Assembly (NCBI RefSeq): GCF_900111115.1
Contig: NZ_FOGD01000001.1
Span: forward strand, 428,910-492,909
Length of the DNA: 64,000 nt
DNA from: Giesbergeria anulus
GTDB taxonomy: Bacteria; Pseudomonadota; Gammaproteobacteria; Burkholderiales; Burkholderiaceae_C
Reading direction: 5' to 3'
Shown: positions 46,611 to 54,694 of the stretch, in pieces
Layout: every line of letters starts with the position of its first letter
Position numbering within the stretch: position 1 is the stretch's first letter
The notes under the pieces: generated by a model
Told to the model about the DNA's origin: nothing
Seen by the model: only the letters and a program-made list of their open reading frames with translations
Databases searched by the model: none
Made by a program: the position numbers and the translations under genes

Positions 46611-47181
46611 GGTTCACAACCCCCGGTTTACAGCCCCAAAACGTGTAAACCAGTTTGTAAACTGCCCCAACTGGTTAACGGTTAACTGCCCCCAAACCAC
46701 GTTAACCACGGCGTTAACCTGAGTGGCAAGGGGCCAGCGCCGATACTTCACGCCACTCGCTTAACACCCCAAAATCTTGTTAAGCAGCCTGTTAAGTAAG
46801 TGCCCTGTTGGCACCTCTTGCCCACTAACCACGGCGCTAACCTGCACCACGCTAACCAAAGTACGCACTCAGAAATAGCGCTTCCGTGCGTACCGGGCTG
46901 CGTACCGTGGCCTTGCGTACCAACTTCGTGCCTACCCTTGCAGTCGGCATCTACTCCCAGAAGGTGCAGTTTCGCTGCGCACCTGCCTGCGCACCACACT
47001 TTGCGCACCAGCTCAAAAATGCGGGTTTCCGTGGAAACCTGCTTGGAAACCCCCAGTTTGGAAACCGGCCCTAAATATGCGGCTTTGGCTTGTAACCTTG
47101 CCTGCAACCATTGCCTCTGTAACCATCCTGAAAATGCCCGATTCCTTGGATACCAAGTTGGATACCTTGCCCTTGGATACC
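46611..47181 (+). repeat. Multi-word repeat array of element 1
   Basis: Non-coding array of distinct 7-bp words in classes. Classes with two inverted and two direct copies: GGTTCAC/GGTTTAC (46611, 46625) with GTAAAC (46645, 46657); GGTTAAC (46673, 46680) with GTTAACC (46701, 46713). One inverted and two direct: GCTTAAC (46759) with GTTAAG (46779, 46791). Triplets at 12 then 15 bp: CTAACC-type (46824, 46836, 46851), GCGTACC (46888, 46900, 46915; inverted GTACGCAC at 46861), GGAAACC (47033, 47045, 47060; inverted GGTTTCC at 47024), TGTAACC/TGCAACC (47091, 47103, 47118), GGATACC (47148, 47160, 47175). GCGCACC (46977, 46989, 47003) has 12 then 14. Element 2 has the same series. Confidence 0.93.
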
Positions 47182-47559
47182 ACGCAAACGCTTGTATCTC
47201 TGCTATTTAATAAATAGCGCTGGGCTGGCCTGCACCGAACGTGACGGGAAAGATTTCGGCACGTTCACAGCGGCGTTGTGCTGGATACCTCTTGGCTACT
47301 TTTGGCAACCAACAGCGCCACCGCCAAAAGCAAAATCCGGCACTGGGCCGGGCTGGGTAGGGGTCAGATTTGGAATCTAATCAAGACTGCTGGGCCACCA
47401 CAGTGGTATCCAGTCACGGCGGTAGCGACCCACCTTTAATTGGTTAGCCTCAACCTATCGCCGAATCAACAAGGATTGAACGCTACGGATTGGCCTAGCA
47501 GGGCAACGTGACAGACGGGAATCGACCCAAAGCGGATGTTTTCGCAGACCGAGGAGGAC
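47182..47559. other. Gap with no recognisable feature
   Basis: Between the array and the membrane-protein gene. Only short frames without ribosome-binding sites are open, and no repeat, RNA signature or strong promoter was seen. Confidence 0.5.
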
Positions 47560-48213
47560 TTATATATCCTGAAACTCTGGCAAGAAAGTGTATTCGCGAA
47601 TGGTATGGATGCCAGCACCTCCAAAATCAATAGAGAAGCGGGTACACATTTGAAGCACGTCATTCACAGCTTTCAGCGCGTGCTGCGCAGACTCCATGTA
47701 AGCGACCTCAAGTGCAACAACTGCCTCCAGAACGCCGAAGTAACGAGGTGTGATTCTTGCATTATCAAGCTGAGCAACATCCAACCGTTCTGCGAAACGC
47801 CTCAACGCTTCGATCCGGTGCGCCATCACATCGGTTCGGGCAGGCGTCTCGACGATGCCGCAAGTTTTGGTTAAGTCTTTCTGGATTCCAGTGGACACAT
47901 AGCGTATGTATCCAATAGCGGCCAAAACAATGGCAGTGTTTCTCAGACGTCTTTCGTATTCCTCGCATTCTCTTTTTTTACGCTCCCTGTCAGCTTGCGT
48001 ATGTGCAAGCCATACAGCTGCACCAATCGCTGCAACCGAGCCAATGGCTTGTACCCACGCAGCAGCATTCGCTCCCGAGAGTAGCCCCCGCGCAGCTGGC
48101 CAAGCAATAAGAAGAAGTAAGAGAACTATTGAAATGACAACACTGGTGCCAACAACCATCTGTGTAACGGTGGGTGGCGCATCCTCGGAATCTGGAGTAT
48201 TTTCTTTGTGCAT
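47560..48213 (-). CDS. Unknown two-helix membrane protein (cargo gene)
   Basis: 217 residues, not recognised. Residues about 20-45 (VVGTSVVISIVLLLLLIAWP) and about 50-68 (AAAWVQAIGSVAAIGAAVWL) are membrane helices. A charged segment with many Arg/Glu/Lys follows (ADRERKKRECEEYERRL), then a mostly helical cytoplasmic domain of about 130 residues. It occupies the variable end of element 1 between the repeat array and the decayed backbone gene. Element 2 carries no homologue in view. Such positions in P4-like elements often hold defence or host-interaction genes, but nothing in this sequence proves that. Confidence 0.7.
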   Translation of the reverse strand: MHKENTPDSEDAPPTVTQMVVGTSVVISIVLLLLLIAWPAARGLLSGANAAAWVQAIGSVAAIGAAVWLAHTQADRERKKRECEEYERRLRNTAIVLAAIGYIRYVSTGIQKDLTKTCGIVETPARTDVMAHRIEALRRFAERLDVAQLDNARITPRYFGVLEAVVALEVAYMESAQHALKAVNDVLQMCTRFSIDFGGAGIHTIREYTFLPEFQDI

Positions 48214-48299
48214 CTTGAAAAGTGTACTGTTGCACCATGGCGTAGTTGGAAGACCTCAGCAACCGCCCGTGCCCAAGCTGTAACCCTGAGTTGCGCCGT

Positions 48300-48796
48300 C
48301 CTACGACCAGGTTCTCCAGTACGGCATCCATCTCGTTGCAGTCAAACATTTCGTACGCGGGGTCATGTAGCGCGCAGCACGGCCTTGGCCTCGTCGCGGG
48401 TCTTGGGCCGGATGGTTGCCATGCAGTGGAATAGGTAATCCTCTCTGGCGGCATCACCAGTCTGCACCACTTGACGCAACCACAGTACGGCGTCCAAGTC
48501 GTCATCACCCGTTGCGGCTACGGGCTGGGGCGGTGCAACCGGGGTTTGCAGTGCTGTGCAATGGCTGGCTACCGGGTCAGGCAGCCGAAAAAACTCGCGC
48601 ACAGTTTGGGGTTGTCGCGGGTGATGCCAGAGTGGCTACTGATGGCCTTGACGGTGCCTAGAGGGATTCCAATGGGTTGAGATACCGCCTTGGCCGATTC
48701 CGTGCGGCGCAGCGCCAGCACCTAGGCGCGTAAGTGGTCAGGGATGGATGACCGGGTGGGGGCGCTTGCAACCCCCGGTTGCGATGTGTTCATCAT
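48300..48796 (-). pseudogene. Decayed copy of the HTH gene intact in element 2
   Basis: Alignment by eye to the 318-residue protein at 60985-61941 shows a start (MNTSQPGVASAPTRSS), then DHLRA followed by TAG where the intact copy has CAA. A 2-bp insertion lies before the EFF.LPDP segment. An internal deletion joins VVQTGDAA directly to REDYLFHCM, losing about 165 codons. A further frameshift precedes the MDAVLENLV tail. The normal upstream overlap with the Zn-ribbon gene is also lost. It therefore makes no full protein. Confidence 0.88.
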
Positions 48797-48804
48797 GGTT
48801 TGGC

Positions 48805-49398
48805 TCATTTTGCCGCTGCCTGTTCGTAGGCGGAATGCAGTTGCTGGCCTTCGGTGCAGCGGGCGCTGTGCCCCCCACTGCGGGCGGCGGCCTTGCAAGT
48901 GGGGCAGCTCCAGTGATGGGCCTGATAGGTGCGGTCGGCTACGTTCCAAGGCTGGGCCACATGGAACTTGGGCAGTGGTTTGGGGACTGGCGTCTGCACT
49001 GGTGCCTTTGCTGGTGCTGATGCTTGCATTGGTAGCTGGCTTTGCAGGTAGCGCTGCAAGTCGCCACGCAAGCCGGGCGGTGTCTGCTCGATGTCGGTGC
49101 GCCAGTCTTGCCGGGCCTTGTCACTGGCACCAGTTCGATCACACAAGGCCATCGCCAGCGCCAGCAGCGGGGCAATGCCGGGGTCAGGCGCTGGGGGTGA
49201 TGGCGTCCAATCTGAGGGCGATTTCTGATTTTCACTCTGCCCTCGTTCTTTTTTTGGGGCTACCGGGGCTACCGGGGCTACCGAAGCGTTTTCCCCTCTG
49301 AGGATGTCATTTTTTTCGGTAGCCCCGTGCAAAGTCTGCGGGGCTACCGGGGCTACCGGAACGGCTTTTAGGCGTTCCATCAGGCTAGGAACGGTCAT
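48805..49398 (-). CDS. Zn-ribbon-like protein following the replicase
   Basis: 197 residues. The N-terminal 60 residues are low-complexity and encode VAPVAP repeats because nine-base repeats run through them. A helical module (PGIAPLLALAMALCDRTGAS) and a C-terminal cysteine motif (WSCPTCKAAARSGGHSARC) follow, ending in QLHSAYEQAAAK. The last about 130 residues closely match the element-2 protein at 61938-62747. Function is unknown; the Cys/His pattern suggests metal or nucleic-acid binding. Its start overlaps the replicase stop by 4 bp. Confidence 0.85.
   Translation of the reverse strand: MTVPSLMERLKAVPVAPVAPQTLHGATEKNDILRGENASVAPVAPVAPKKERGQSENQKSPSDWTPSPPAPDPGIAPLLALAMALCDRTGASDKARQDWRTDIEQTPPGLRGDLQRYLQSQLPMQASAPAKAPVQTPVPKPLPKFHVAQPWNVADRTYQAHHWSCPTCKAAARSGGHSARCTEGQQLHSAYEQAAAK
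49256..49357 (+). repeat. Iteron cluster 1 of element 1 (six GGGGCTACC)
   Basis: GGGGCTACC occurs in tandem at 49256, 49265 and 49274, inverted at 49318, and in tandem again at 49340 and 49349. Gaps are 35 and 13 bp. The long gap holds a small dyad (CCTCTGAGG). It lies in the 5' part of the Zn-ribbon gene. The cluster at 56430-56533 is its mirror image. Confidence 0.92.
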
Positions 49399-52205
49399 TC
49401 TGTCGCCTCCGCACCATCGGGATACACTTCATAAAACTTCAGGTTTCGCCCTGCAATCTTGCGCTGGCGCTGGCGTTTTCCCCCTTGCCCGGCTGGCCCA
49501 ATCAGCCCGGCGGCCTCTAGGTAGGCCAGTGCCCTGCCGAAGTCAAAACCCTTCAAGGCTTCGCGCATCCCGGCCCCAATGAACAGGTACACGCGGCCTT
49601 GGTCGGTCTTGCGCCAGTATCCAGCCCGGTCACGAATCAATGGGGCGCGTGCATCCTCTGTGGCGTCGGCATCGCTAAATCGGCTGTCGCCATGCTTATC
49701 AATGAAGTCGGTCACGGCCTGCACAATCTGGCCCTGTTCTGCATTCGCGCCCGTCTTGTCAGTGCGCAGACTGCGCCACGCCTGAAAGCCCACAGCAGCA
49801 GCGCAGATAGCTTCGCCTGCGGGCCAGCCGGTAATGCCGTAGTCGGTAGCCAGTTCGCCCGCCATCGCCAGCACGGCAAAGCGGCCTGCAACCCGTTGTT
49901 CTTGCCCTTCGCCGTCGGTGCTGAATTCAGGCCGGGCGCGTATAGCGGCCAACAGTTCGCCCAAGTCGCTATCTTCGGTTGCCAAACGCTCTAGGAAGGC
50001 CCGGCCAGCGTGCCCGTAGTGGGTGGCGGCCTCAGTTTTGAGCGCGTCAGACAAGGCGCGAGCGCTGGGGTGGTGGTGCAAGGTGTCCCAAGCGCCAAAG
50101 GCACGCGGCGCACATGGCACATCAAACAGGCGCACCTGTTGCCCGGCCTTGATACGGTAGCCACCCTCGGCCATGCTGGTACCTATGCTGTATTCGCCAT
50201 TGGAGATAACGGCGCAGCGCCAGCGGGTCAACTGCCTACCGCCACCGTGCCGGGTAGCCCGTTGCTTGCCTTGTCCGTTCCCCAGCATATAGACCACTTC
50301 GCCCACGTCCTTCGGGTCGCATTCGCTGATTTCATCCAAGGCCAAAAGGCAGTCATTGAACATGGCGGCAGCAGCCTCTAGCCCGTTGCTGGTAGCGCGC
50401 CAGCTTCGTTTGTAGCCCTTGCCACCCCAGACACTGCACGCGGCTTGCAAGATGCTGGTCTTGCCCGTGGAACTGCCACCGATAAAGTGGGGGCCACCGT
50501 TTTCGGCATGGACTTTTGCCAGCACTGGCCCAGCAAAGGCCGCACACAAACCCAGCGCCAGCATAGGATTGCCCACCGCCATAGCCGCTATGCCAGCTTG
50601 CCAGCCTTGCAAGGTGCCAGCAGTGCCGTATTCACCACTGGCGCGGTCTTCAGACTGATAAACCACGTCGGCAGCTTGTGGGCCAATCACGGCATCGGGC
50701 AGAACAAAGGCTTTGCATTTGGCATCTACCCAACCCGTTTGCGCCACGCATTGCAGGTGCTTATTGGGGTGCTGGCTTTGCAGGTACATCGCCAGTGCTT
50801 GCCTAGCGTTGGGACTCAAGTCGGCCCCCATATCCAGCAAGATAGAACGCAGCTCGATACCGTCACCGGCCAGCATACGCATAGGCATGGCCCACTCTAC
50901 CCAGTTGCCACGCCGGTTTTTAATGCGCAGCATTTGCCCATAGCTGCCGTCGTGTGCATCCGAAGTAATGGCTTCAACGTGCATCGGGCTGCATATCCAT
51001 TGCTGGGTGGGCACCAAGGTAGCGCTATCGCCCTTGCCCACCGACTTCATGGCGAAAAGCCAGACACCGGGGCGAAACTTTTGCCCGTCTTCACTGTGCC
51101 AGTCTTCAAACACCACATAGGCCGGGCGTTCGTTTTCGGCGGGTATCTGGCTGGTGCTGGCCTTGGTATCGGTGGGTGCTGGTGGTGGCTTGGTGGGCTG
51201 GGTGGCCGTAGCCAATAGGTCGGCTAGGGCTTGGGGGCCATGCGCTTGCAGGTAGTCCCAAGCGTCCGTGTTGTCCTCCCAGTCGCCGGGCAAGGGCACC
51301 ACGGCGCAACCTAGCTCTTTGGCCGTCTTTTGGGCTTGGGCTTCCTGCCCTACGTCTGGCACCAGCACCGGCCATGCTTGCGGGTGGTGCTCTATCACCG
51401 CCTTGGTCACTGCTGTGGTGCGGCCTACGCCAAAGGTCACTACCGCTGCGGTGCCCGTGGCCTGATAGATGGCCCATGCCGCGCCTATGCCCTCCACGAT
51501 ATGCACCGGCTGGCCTGCCTGTATTTGGCCGATAACGTGGAACCCTTGTGCGCCCGTGTCGGTTTTAAAGTGGTAGCCCCTCAGATTCGGCTTTTCAAAC
51601 TGGGGTGAACCGTCGGGCTTGGTGCCCACTTGGGCAACGCACTGCACAGTGAGCAACGCACCATCGGGCAAGCAAACAGGCACCAACAAAGCACCGGCCA
51701 TGCTGTGGCCTTTCAGGCGCAGCGGGTCATTGTCTGGCAGCACGCGCAAACCCTCCAAGGCCGGGCCATCGGTCACACCTTTGGCAATGCAGTAGGGGTG
51801 CTGGGCTGTGGCTGGCGCTGCCCGCTCCCAGATATTGAGCAGGTCGTACACCGGGTTTGGCGGCTTGGGCGCTTCGGTGGGGGCTGGCGCTGGTGGGGGC
51901 GGTGGTGTCCTTTTCTGGGTGGCAGCGCCTGTCCGTGGTGCCTTGGGCGCGTTCCATCCATCACGCTTTGCCATGCCGTATAGGGTAGCAACACCAATGC
52001 CGCCTTCTTTGGGTGGCAGACTGTTCCAAGTGGAACGGCACGCGCTGGCATCGTAGGTGTCACCCCCACGGCTCCATTGGTCGAACGTGTCGAATTCAAT
52101 CCCAGCGGCACGAACGGCGGCGCAGACTCTGGCCCAATCCTCACGCGGCATATTGGGGCTAAGGTGGTGCAAGGCACTGATAGCCTTGTCAAGTTCATGG
52201 GTCAT
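49395..52205 (-). CDS. P4 alpha-type primase-helicase (PriCT_2, Toprim-like, DUF927)
   Basis: 936 residues. N-terminal PriCT_2-like domain (residues 1-85, LSPNMPREDWARVCAAVRAA). Toprim-like region (about 200-320) with Glu238 in VHIVEGIGAAWAIYQATG. The DUF927 region begins about residue 360. Helicase Walker A is GGSSTGKTS at 576-584, Walker B LLALDEIS at 620-627, and a sensor-like VISNGEYSIGTSM follows. In P4-type satellites such a protein primes and unwinds DNA for autonomous replication and binds iterons. It is the largest gene of the element and the last but one of the overlapping-start operon. Tandem 9-bp repeats start just past its stop codon. Confidence 0.92.
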   Translation of the reverse strand: MTHELDKAISALHHLSPNMPREDWARVCAAVRAAGIEFDTFDQWSRGGDTYDASACRSTWNSLPPKEGGIGVATLYGMAKRDGWNAPKAPRTGAATQKRTPPPPPAPAPTEAPKPPNPVYDLLNIWERAAPATAQHPYCIAKGVTDGPALEGLRVLPDNDPLRLKGHSMAGALLVPVCLPDGALLTVQCVAQVGTKPDGSPQFEKPNLRGYHFKTDTGAQGFHVIGQIQAGQPVHIVEGIGAAWAIYQATGTAAVVTFGVGRTTAVTKAVIEHHPQAWPVLVPDVGQEAQAQKTAKELGCAVVPLPGDWEDNTDAWDYLQAHGPQALADLLATATQPTKPPPAPTDTKASTSQIPAENERPAYVVFEDWHSEDGQKFRPGVWLFAMKSVGKGDSATLVPTQQWICSPMHVEAITSDAHDGSYGQMLRIKNRRGNWVEWAMPMRMLAGDGIELRSILLDMGADLSPNARQALAMYLQSQHPNKHLQCVAQTGWVDAKCKAFVLPDAVIGPQAADVVYQSEDRASGEYGTAGTLQGWQAGIAAMAVGNPMLALGLCAAFAGPVLAKVHAENGGPHFIGGSSTGKTSILQAACSVWGGKGYKRSWRATSNGLEAAAAMFNDCLLALDEISECDPKDVGEVVYMLGNGQGKQRATRHGGGRQLTRWRCAVISNGEYSIGTSMAEGGYRIKAGQQVRLFDVPCAPRAFGAWDTLHHHPSARALSDALKTEAATHYGHAGRAFLERLATEDSDLGELLAAIRARPEFSTDGEGQEQRVAGRFAVLAMAGELATDYGITGWPAGEAICAAAVGFQAWRSLRTDKTGANAEQGQIVQAVTDFIDKHGDSRFSDADATEDARAPLIRDRAGYWRKTDQGRVYLFIGAGMREALKGFDFGRALAYLEAAGLIGPAGQGGKRQRQRKIAGRNLKFYEVYPDGAEATE

Positions 52206-52573
52206 ACGCTTACCCCCGCTTGCTGCACTGCGCTGGCTGGCACTTGCTGGATGTATTTTTTAGGAAGGTGAAAGACCGCAACATGGCGGCTACGGTTACG
52301 GCGCGATGGCTCCGGTACCGTTACCTTGTCGATAGGCCAGCCCAATTTTTTGAGCCTCCCCACTGCGGCGGGTAGCCGGGTGCTCTCGGTCAGTTGGCGA
52401 AACCGTTCCACAGTGACAAATTCGCCAGCAATGAACAGTTCCAAGGCGGTGTAGTCGCCGGTGCCCATGTTGGGCCAGCGTGGTGCGAACGGTGGCAAGG
52501 GGATAGCAGGCAAATCCATTTGCACGGGCACCCCGGCGGCGCAGCTTGGGCGCTGCATTTGGTTTTTAGTCAT
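52202..52573 (-). CDS. Small hypothetical protein before the replicase
   Basis: 123 residues. Not a named family. The middle part (TALELFIAGEFVTVERFRQL and PAAVGRLKKLGWPIDKV) looks like a winged-helix fold that reads DNA or RNA. Its position directly before the replicase, with a 4-bp start-stop overlap, suggests a replication or copy-control accessory. Confidence 0.72.
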   Translation of the reverse strand: MTKNQMQRPSCAAGVPVQMDLPAIPLPPFAPRWPNMGTGDYTALELFIAGEFVTVERFRQLTESTRLPAAVGRLKKLGWPIDKVTVPEPSRRNRSRHVAVFHLPKKYIQQVPASAVQQAGVSV

Positions 52574-52583
52574 GGCTGGCGTC

Positions 52584-52775
52584 CTACTGGGTCAGGTTCG
52601 GCGTCTGGCTGGCGATGAACTCACGCAGCACGCTGCGGGCGGTCATCAAGTCAACCATGCGGGCGGCAGCATCAGCAAAGCCGGGGCTGTTCAGGCTGCG
52701 ATGTTCGGCAAGGTCAGTAGCCGCATCGTCCAGTTCGGCATCCAGCCACGCCAAGTAATCGGTGGTGGTGCTCAT
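52584..52775 (-). CDS. Small acidic hypothetical protein
   Basis: 63 residues from ATG 52775, preceded by a strong GGAGGAGG. It reads MSTTTDYLAWLDAELDDAAT and is helical. The start overlaps the upstream stop by 4 bp (ATGA), which decides the start against a longer in-frame version. No function can be assigned. Confidence 0.7.
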   Translation of the reverse strand: MSTTTDYLAWLDAELDDAATDLAEHRSLNSPGFADAAARMVDLMTARSVLREFIASQTPNLTQ

Positions 52776-53050
52776 ACCTCCTCCGACTCGTTCAACAGGC
52801 GTTGCAGCCGGTCGTTGACGTGAGAAAGCACGTTGGGCAAGGTGTCGTGGTGTGTGTCCCAATTGCAGGGCGCAACTACACGGGCGTTAATGCGCTCACT
52901 CACTTCTGGGTACCAGCGACGAACCTCGTCGATACCCTCTAAGGTGCGGCGGGCATCAGCAGCAAAGGCGGCCAGCGTGATGATGTCGTTGAGGTTTTGC
53001 AGTTCGCACCACGTTTCAGCGTCCAGCGTTTTTTTGGTGATGGTGCTCAT
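52772..53050 (-). CDS. Small hypothetical protein
   Basis: 92 residues, MSTITKKTLDAETWCELQNL. Helical, no recognised domain. Starts and ends overlap both neighbours by 4 bp, so it is translationally coupled in the replicase operon. Confidence 0.72.
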   Translation of the reverse strand: MSTITKKTLDAETWCELQNLNDIITLAAFAADARRTLEGIDEVRRWYPEVSERINARVVAPCNWDTHHDTLPNVLSHVNDRLQRLLNESEEV

Positions 53051-53262
53051 GCTGCCACCTCCATGACTTGCAGGGCCTTGAGCAGTTGCACGGCCTTGCG
53101 GCGGGCGGCTGGCAGGTTGCCACGGCGGATATAAAGGCCAGCCAGCGCGGATGCGTTGATGGCTTCAAGCAAGGCGAATGCTTGGGCTTCGGTGGGGGTG
53201 GTGCCCGTGGTGGGCGTGTGGATGGGCGCAGCGCAGCGGCTGGCCACGGGGGACGTGGTCAT
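53047..53262 (-). CDS. Small helical protein, first of the coupled gene set
   Basis: 71 residues from ATG 53262, with AGGAG about 10 bp upstream. It reads MTTSPVASRCAAPIHTP and then a helical part rich in Ala and Arg (LYIRRGNLPAARRKAVQLL). The frame stays open upstream to 53685, so a longer product is possible; I prefer the short form on its ribosome-binding site. Confidence 0.65.
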   Translation of the reverse strand: MTTSPVASRCAAPIHTPTTGTTPTEAQAFALLEAINASALAGLYIRRGNLPAARRKAVQLLKALQVMEVAA

Positions 53263-53668
53263 GGTTTCGGCTCCTAACTGAGACGGCAAACCACTCGGGC
53301 CAGTGTTCAAGCTGTACCGGGTGGGCTGGGTGGTTGAACAGGTGCAGTTAGTCACCCCCCGCACCTCACGGATACGGGACACCCAGCCCAAAACCATCGC
53401 GCCCCGGAAAATTCGGGAACGCATGAAAACTAGGCATGGCAAAGCCCCGCTATCGTGGGGGCCTTGGACGCTAACTGCGATTTGTTCAACTTTGGTGTGT
53501 TCAGCACCGTGGCGGACTGTAGCACGGGCCTGCACGGTGGTACAAGCGGCCAGCGCCAGCCGATTGACGGCCCGCATGGTGGTGGCAGAATGCAGCTTGC
53601 TTAATGCGGCGCTCTCCATTGCCTTCGGGTGGTGGGGGGCGTTTTGCTTGGTGTGCATCTTTTGCCCC
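53263..53668 (-). other. Leader region with an unbroken upstream frame
   Basis: About 400 bp between the HTH gene and the first small gene. The minus-strand frame of the downstream gene stays open across all of it (for example VLGWVSRIREVRGVTNCTCS). In P4-type islands an Ash-family frame commonly occupies this place, and the sequence has that flavour, but I cannot confirm it. It may be a transcribed leader with regulatory RNA or an extended coding region. Confidence 0.35.
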
Positions 53669-53935
53669 CTACACCGTAGCGCCACTGACGCGGCACCGTT
53701 GCTGCAACCAATCTTCCAAGTCGGCGCGGCGATAACGCACGTTGCGGCCTACCTTGAGAAAGGGCAGTTTGTAGCGGCCTGTGCTGCGCCAGACAGACAG
53801 CGTTCCGGGTGACAAGTCCAGCACGGCGGCGGCTTGCCTTTCGTCCAATAGCTCCTTGGTAGGTTCGATCAGGGCCTGAATATGCGGTGTGGGCGTGGTT
53901 ACGCCTACCGGGTGGGCGGTATTGATTGCTTGCAT
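53669..53935 (-). CDS. HTH (MerR/excisionase-like) DNA-binding protein
   Basis: 88 residues. The C-terminal half has the helix-turn-helix DERQAAAVLDLSPGTLSVWR, then KLPFLKVGRNVRYRRADLED, the wing typical of HTH_17 excisionase-type proteins. Likely regulates the element's operon or directs excision. AAGGGG precedes its start, 9 bp after the AlpA-type gene. Confidence 0.85.
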   Translation of the reverse strand: MQAINTAHPVGVTTPTPHIQALIEPTKELLDERQAAAVLDLSPGTLSVWRSTGRYKLPFLKVGRNVRYRRADLEDWLQQRCRVSGATV

Positions 53936-53944
53936 AGTGGCCCC

Positions 53945-54502
53945 TTACAGCGAAGCCACTAGGGCGCGAATATCAGCGGCACGCCATGCAACGGCACGGG
54001 TGGCAATCTTTACGGGTGGGGGGTATATGCCAGACTTCACACCAGCAAACCAAGTGCGTTTACTGACCGGATAGCGCTGTAACACCGTGGGCAATCGCCA
54101 CAGTTCAAATTCTGGATTATCGGGAGGGGGTGCGCCAGTACGAGTTACCGCATTGCACGGTGGGGCGCGAAGGGGGGATAGGCTAGGGGATGGTCGCCAC
54201 CCGTCGGGGTCGCCGTCACCATCCCCGCCATCATCATCGTCGGATGATGCTTCGGGCGCAGCGTCGGTGCCAGTGGCTTCGGTGCAAGCCGATTCGGTAG
54301 TGGATACACCACCTCCGCCGGATTCTGGGAAGCCGTTGGTAATGGCGTTCTTAACTCCTTCAAAAATAGAAGGAGCTGTACGGCGGCAAGTATTCTGATG
54401 GCGGTGGTTTTGGGTGCCGTAGTCCCCCATGAAAGCCAACGCCGTAGATTCGCCACCAATGCCAAAGCCGATATATGTTGCAGCAATCATATCTCTGTTC
54501 AT
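53945..54502 (-). CDS. AlpA-type regulator with long acidic N-terminal extension
   Basis: 185 residues. The last 50 match AlpA regulators (RLPTVLQRYPVSKRTWFAG, then PPPVKIATRAVAWRAADIRA). AlpA usually has only about 70 residues. Here a 130-residue N-terminal part of unknown nature precedes it, including an Asp-rich stretch (SSDDDDGGDGDGDPDG). AlpA proteins switch on excision genes of P4-like elements. The ATG has AAAGGG upstream. Either this is a fused regulator, or only a shorter downstream start is used. Confidence 0.8.
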   Translation of the reverse strand: MNRDMIAATYIGFGIGGESTALAFMGDYGTQNHRHQNTCRRTAPSIFEGVKNAITNGFPESGGGGVSTTESACTEATGTDAAPEASSDDDDGGDGDGDPDGWRPSPSLSPLRAPPCNAVTRTGAPPPDNPEFELWRLPTVLQRYPVSKRTWFAGVKSGIYPPPVKIATRAVAWRAADIRALVASL

Positions 54503-54694
54503 GTTTTCCCTTTCACGCTGCTAAGAAGTGCAGCGCGGGGCAAATATACCCGAAGCCGTAGGGCACTACACCGGCATGGCAAAGCTCCCAGCACCAGATA
54601 TGCAAGGTTTATCCAAGGGGGCAGCACGCTCAAATGTCAGGTTTTTTTAGGTTTTGCACCCAGCACCAGCAAGGCAAAAGCCACGGTCAAGGGT

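Noticed and set aside
46611-47181. CRISPR array
   Set aside because: No constant repeat with variable spacers; words change from unit to unit and there are no cas genes in the window.
46800-47210. Repeat-rich peptides readable across both arrays (for example LETCLETPSLET or LGYQVGYLALGY)
   Set aside because: Twelve and 15 are multiples of three, so repeats look in frame, but several triplets use 13, 14 or 16 bp, frames are not shared between elements, and there are no ribosome-binding sites. The constraint appears to be on DNA.
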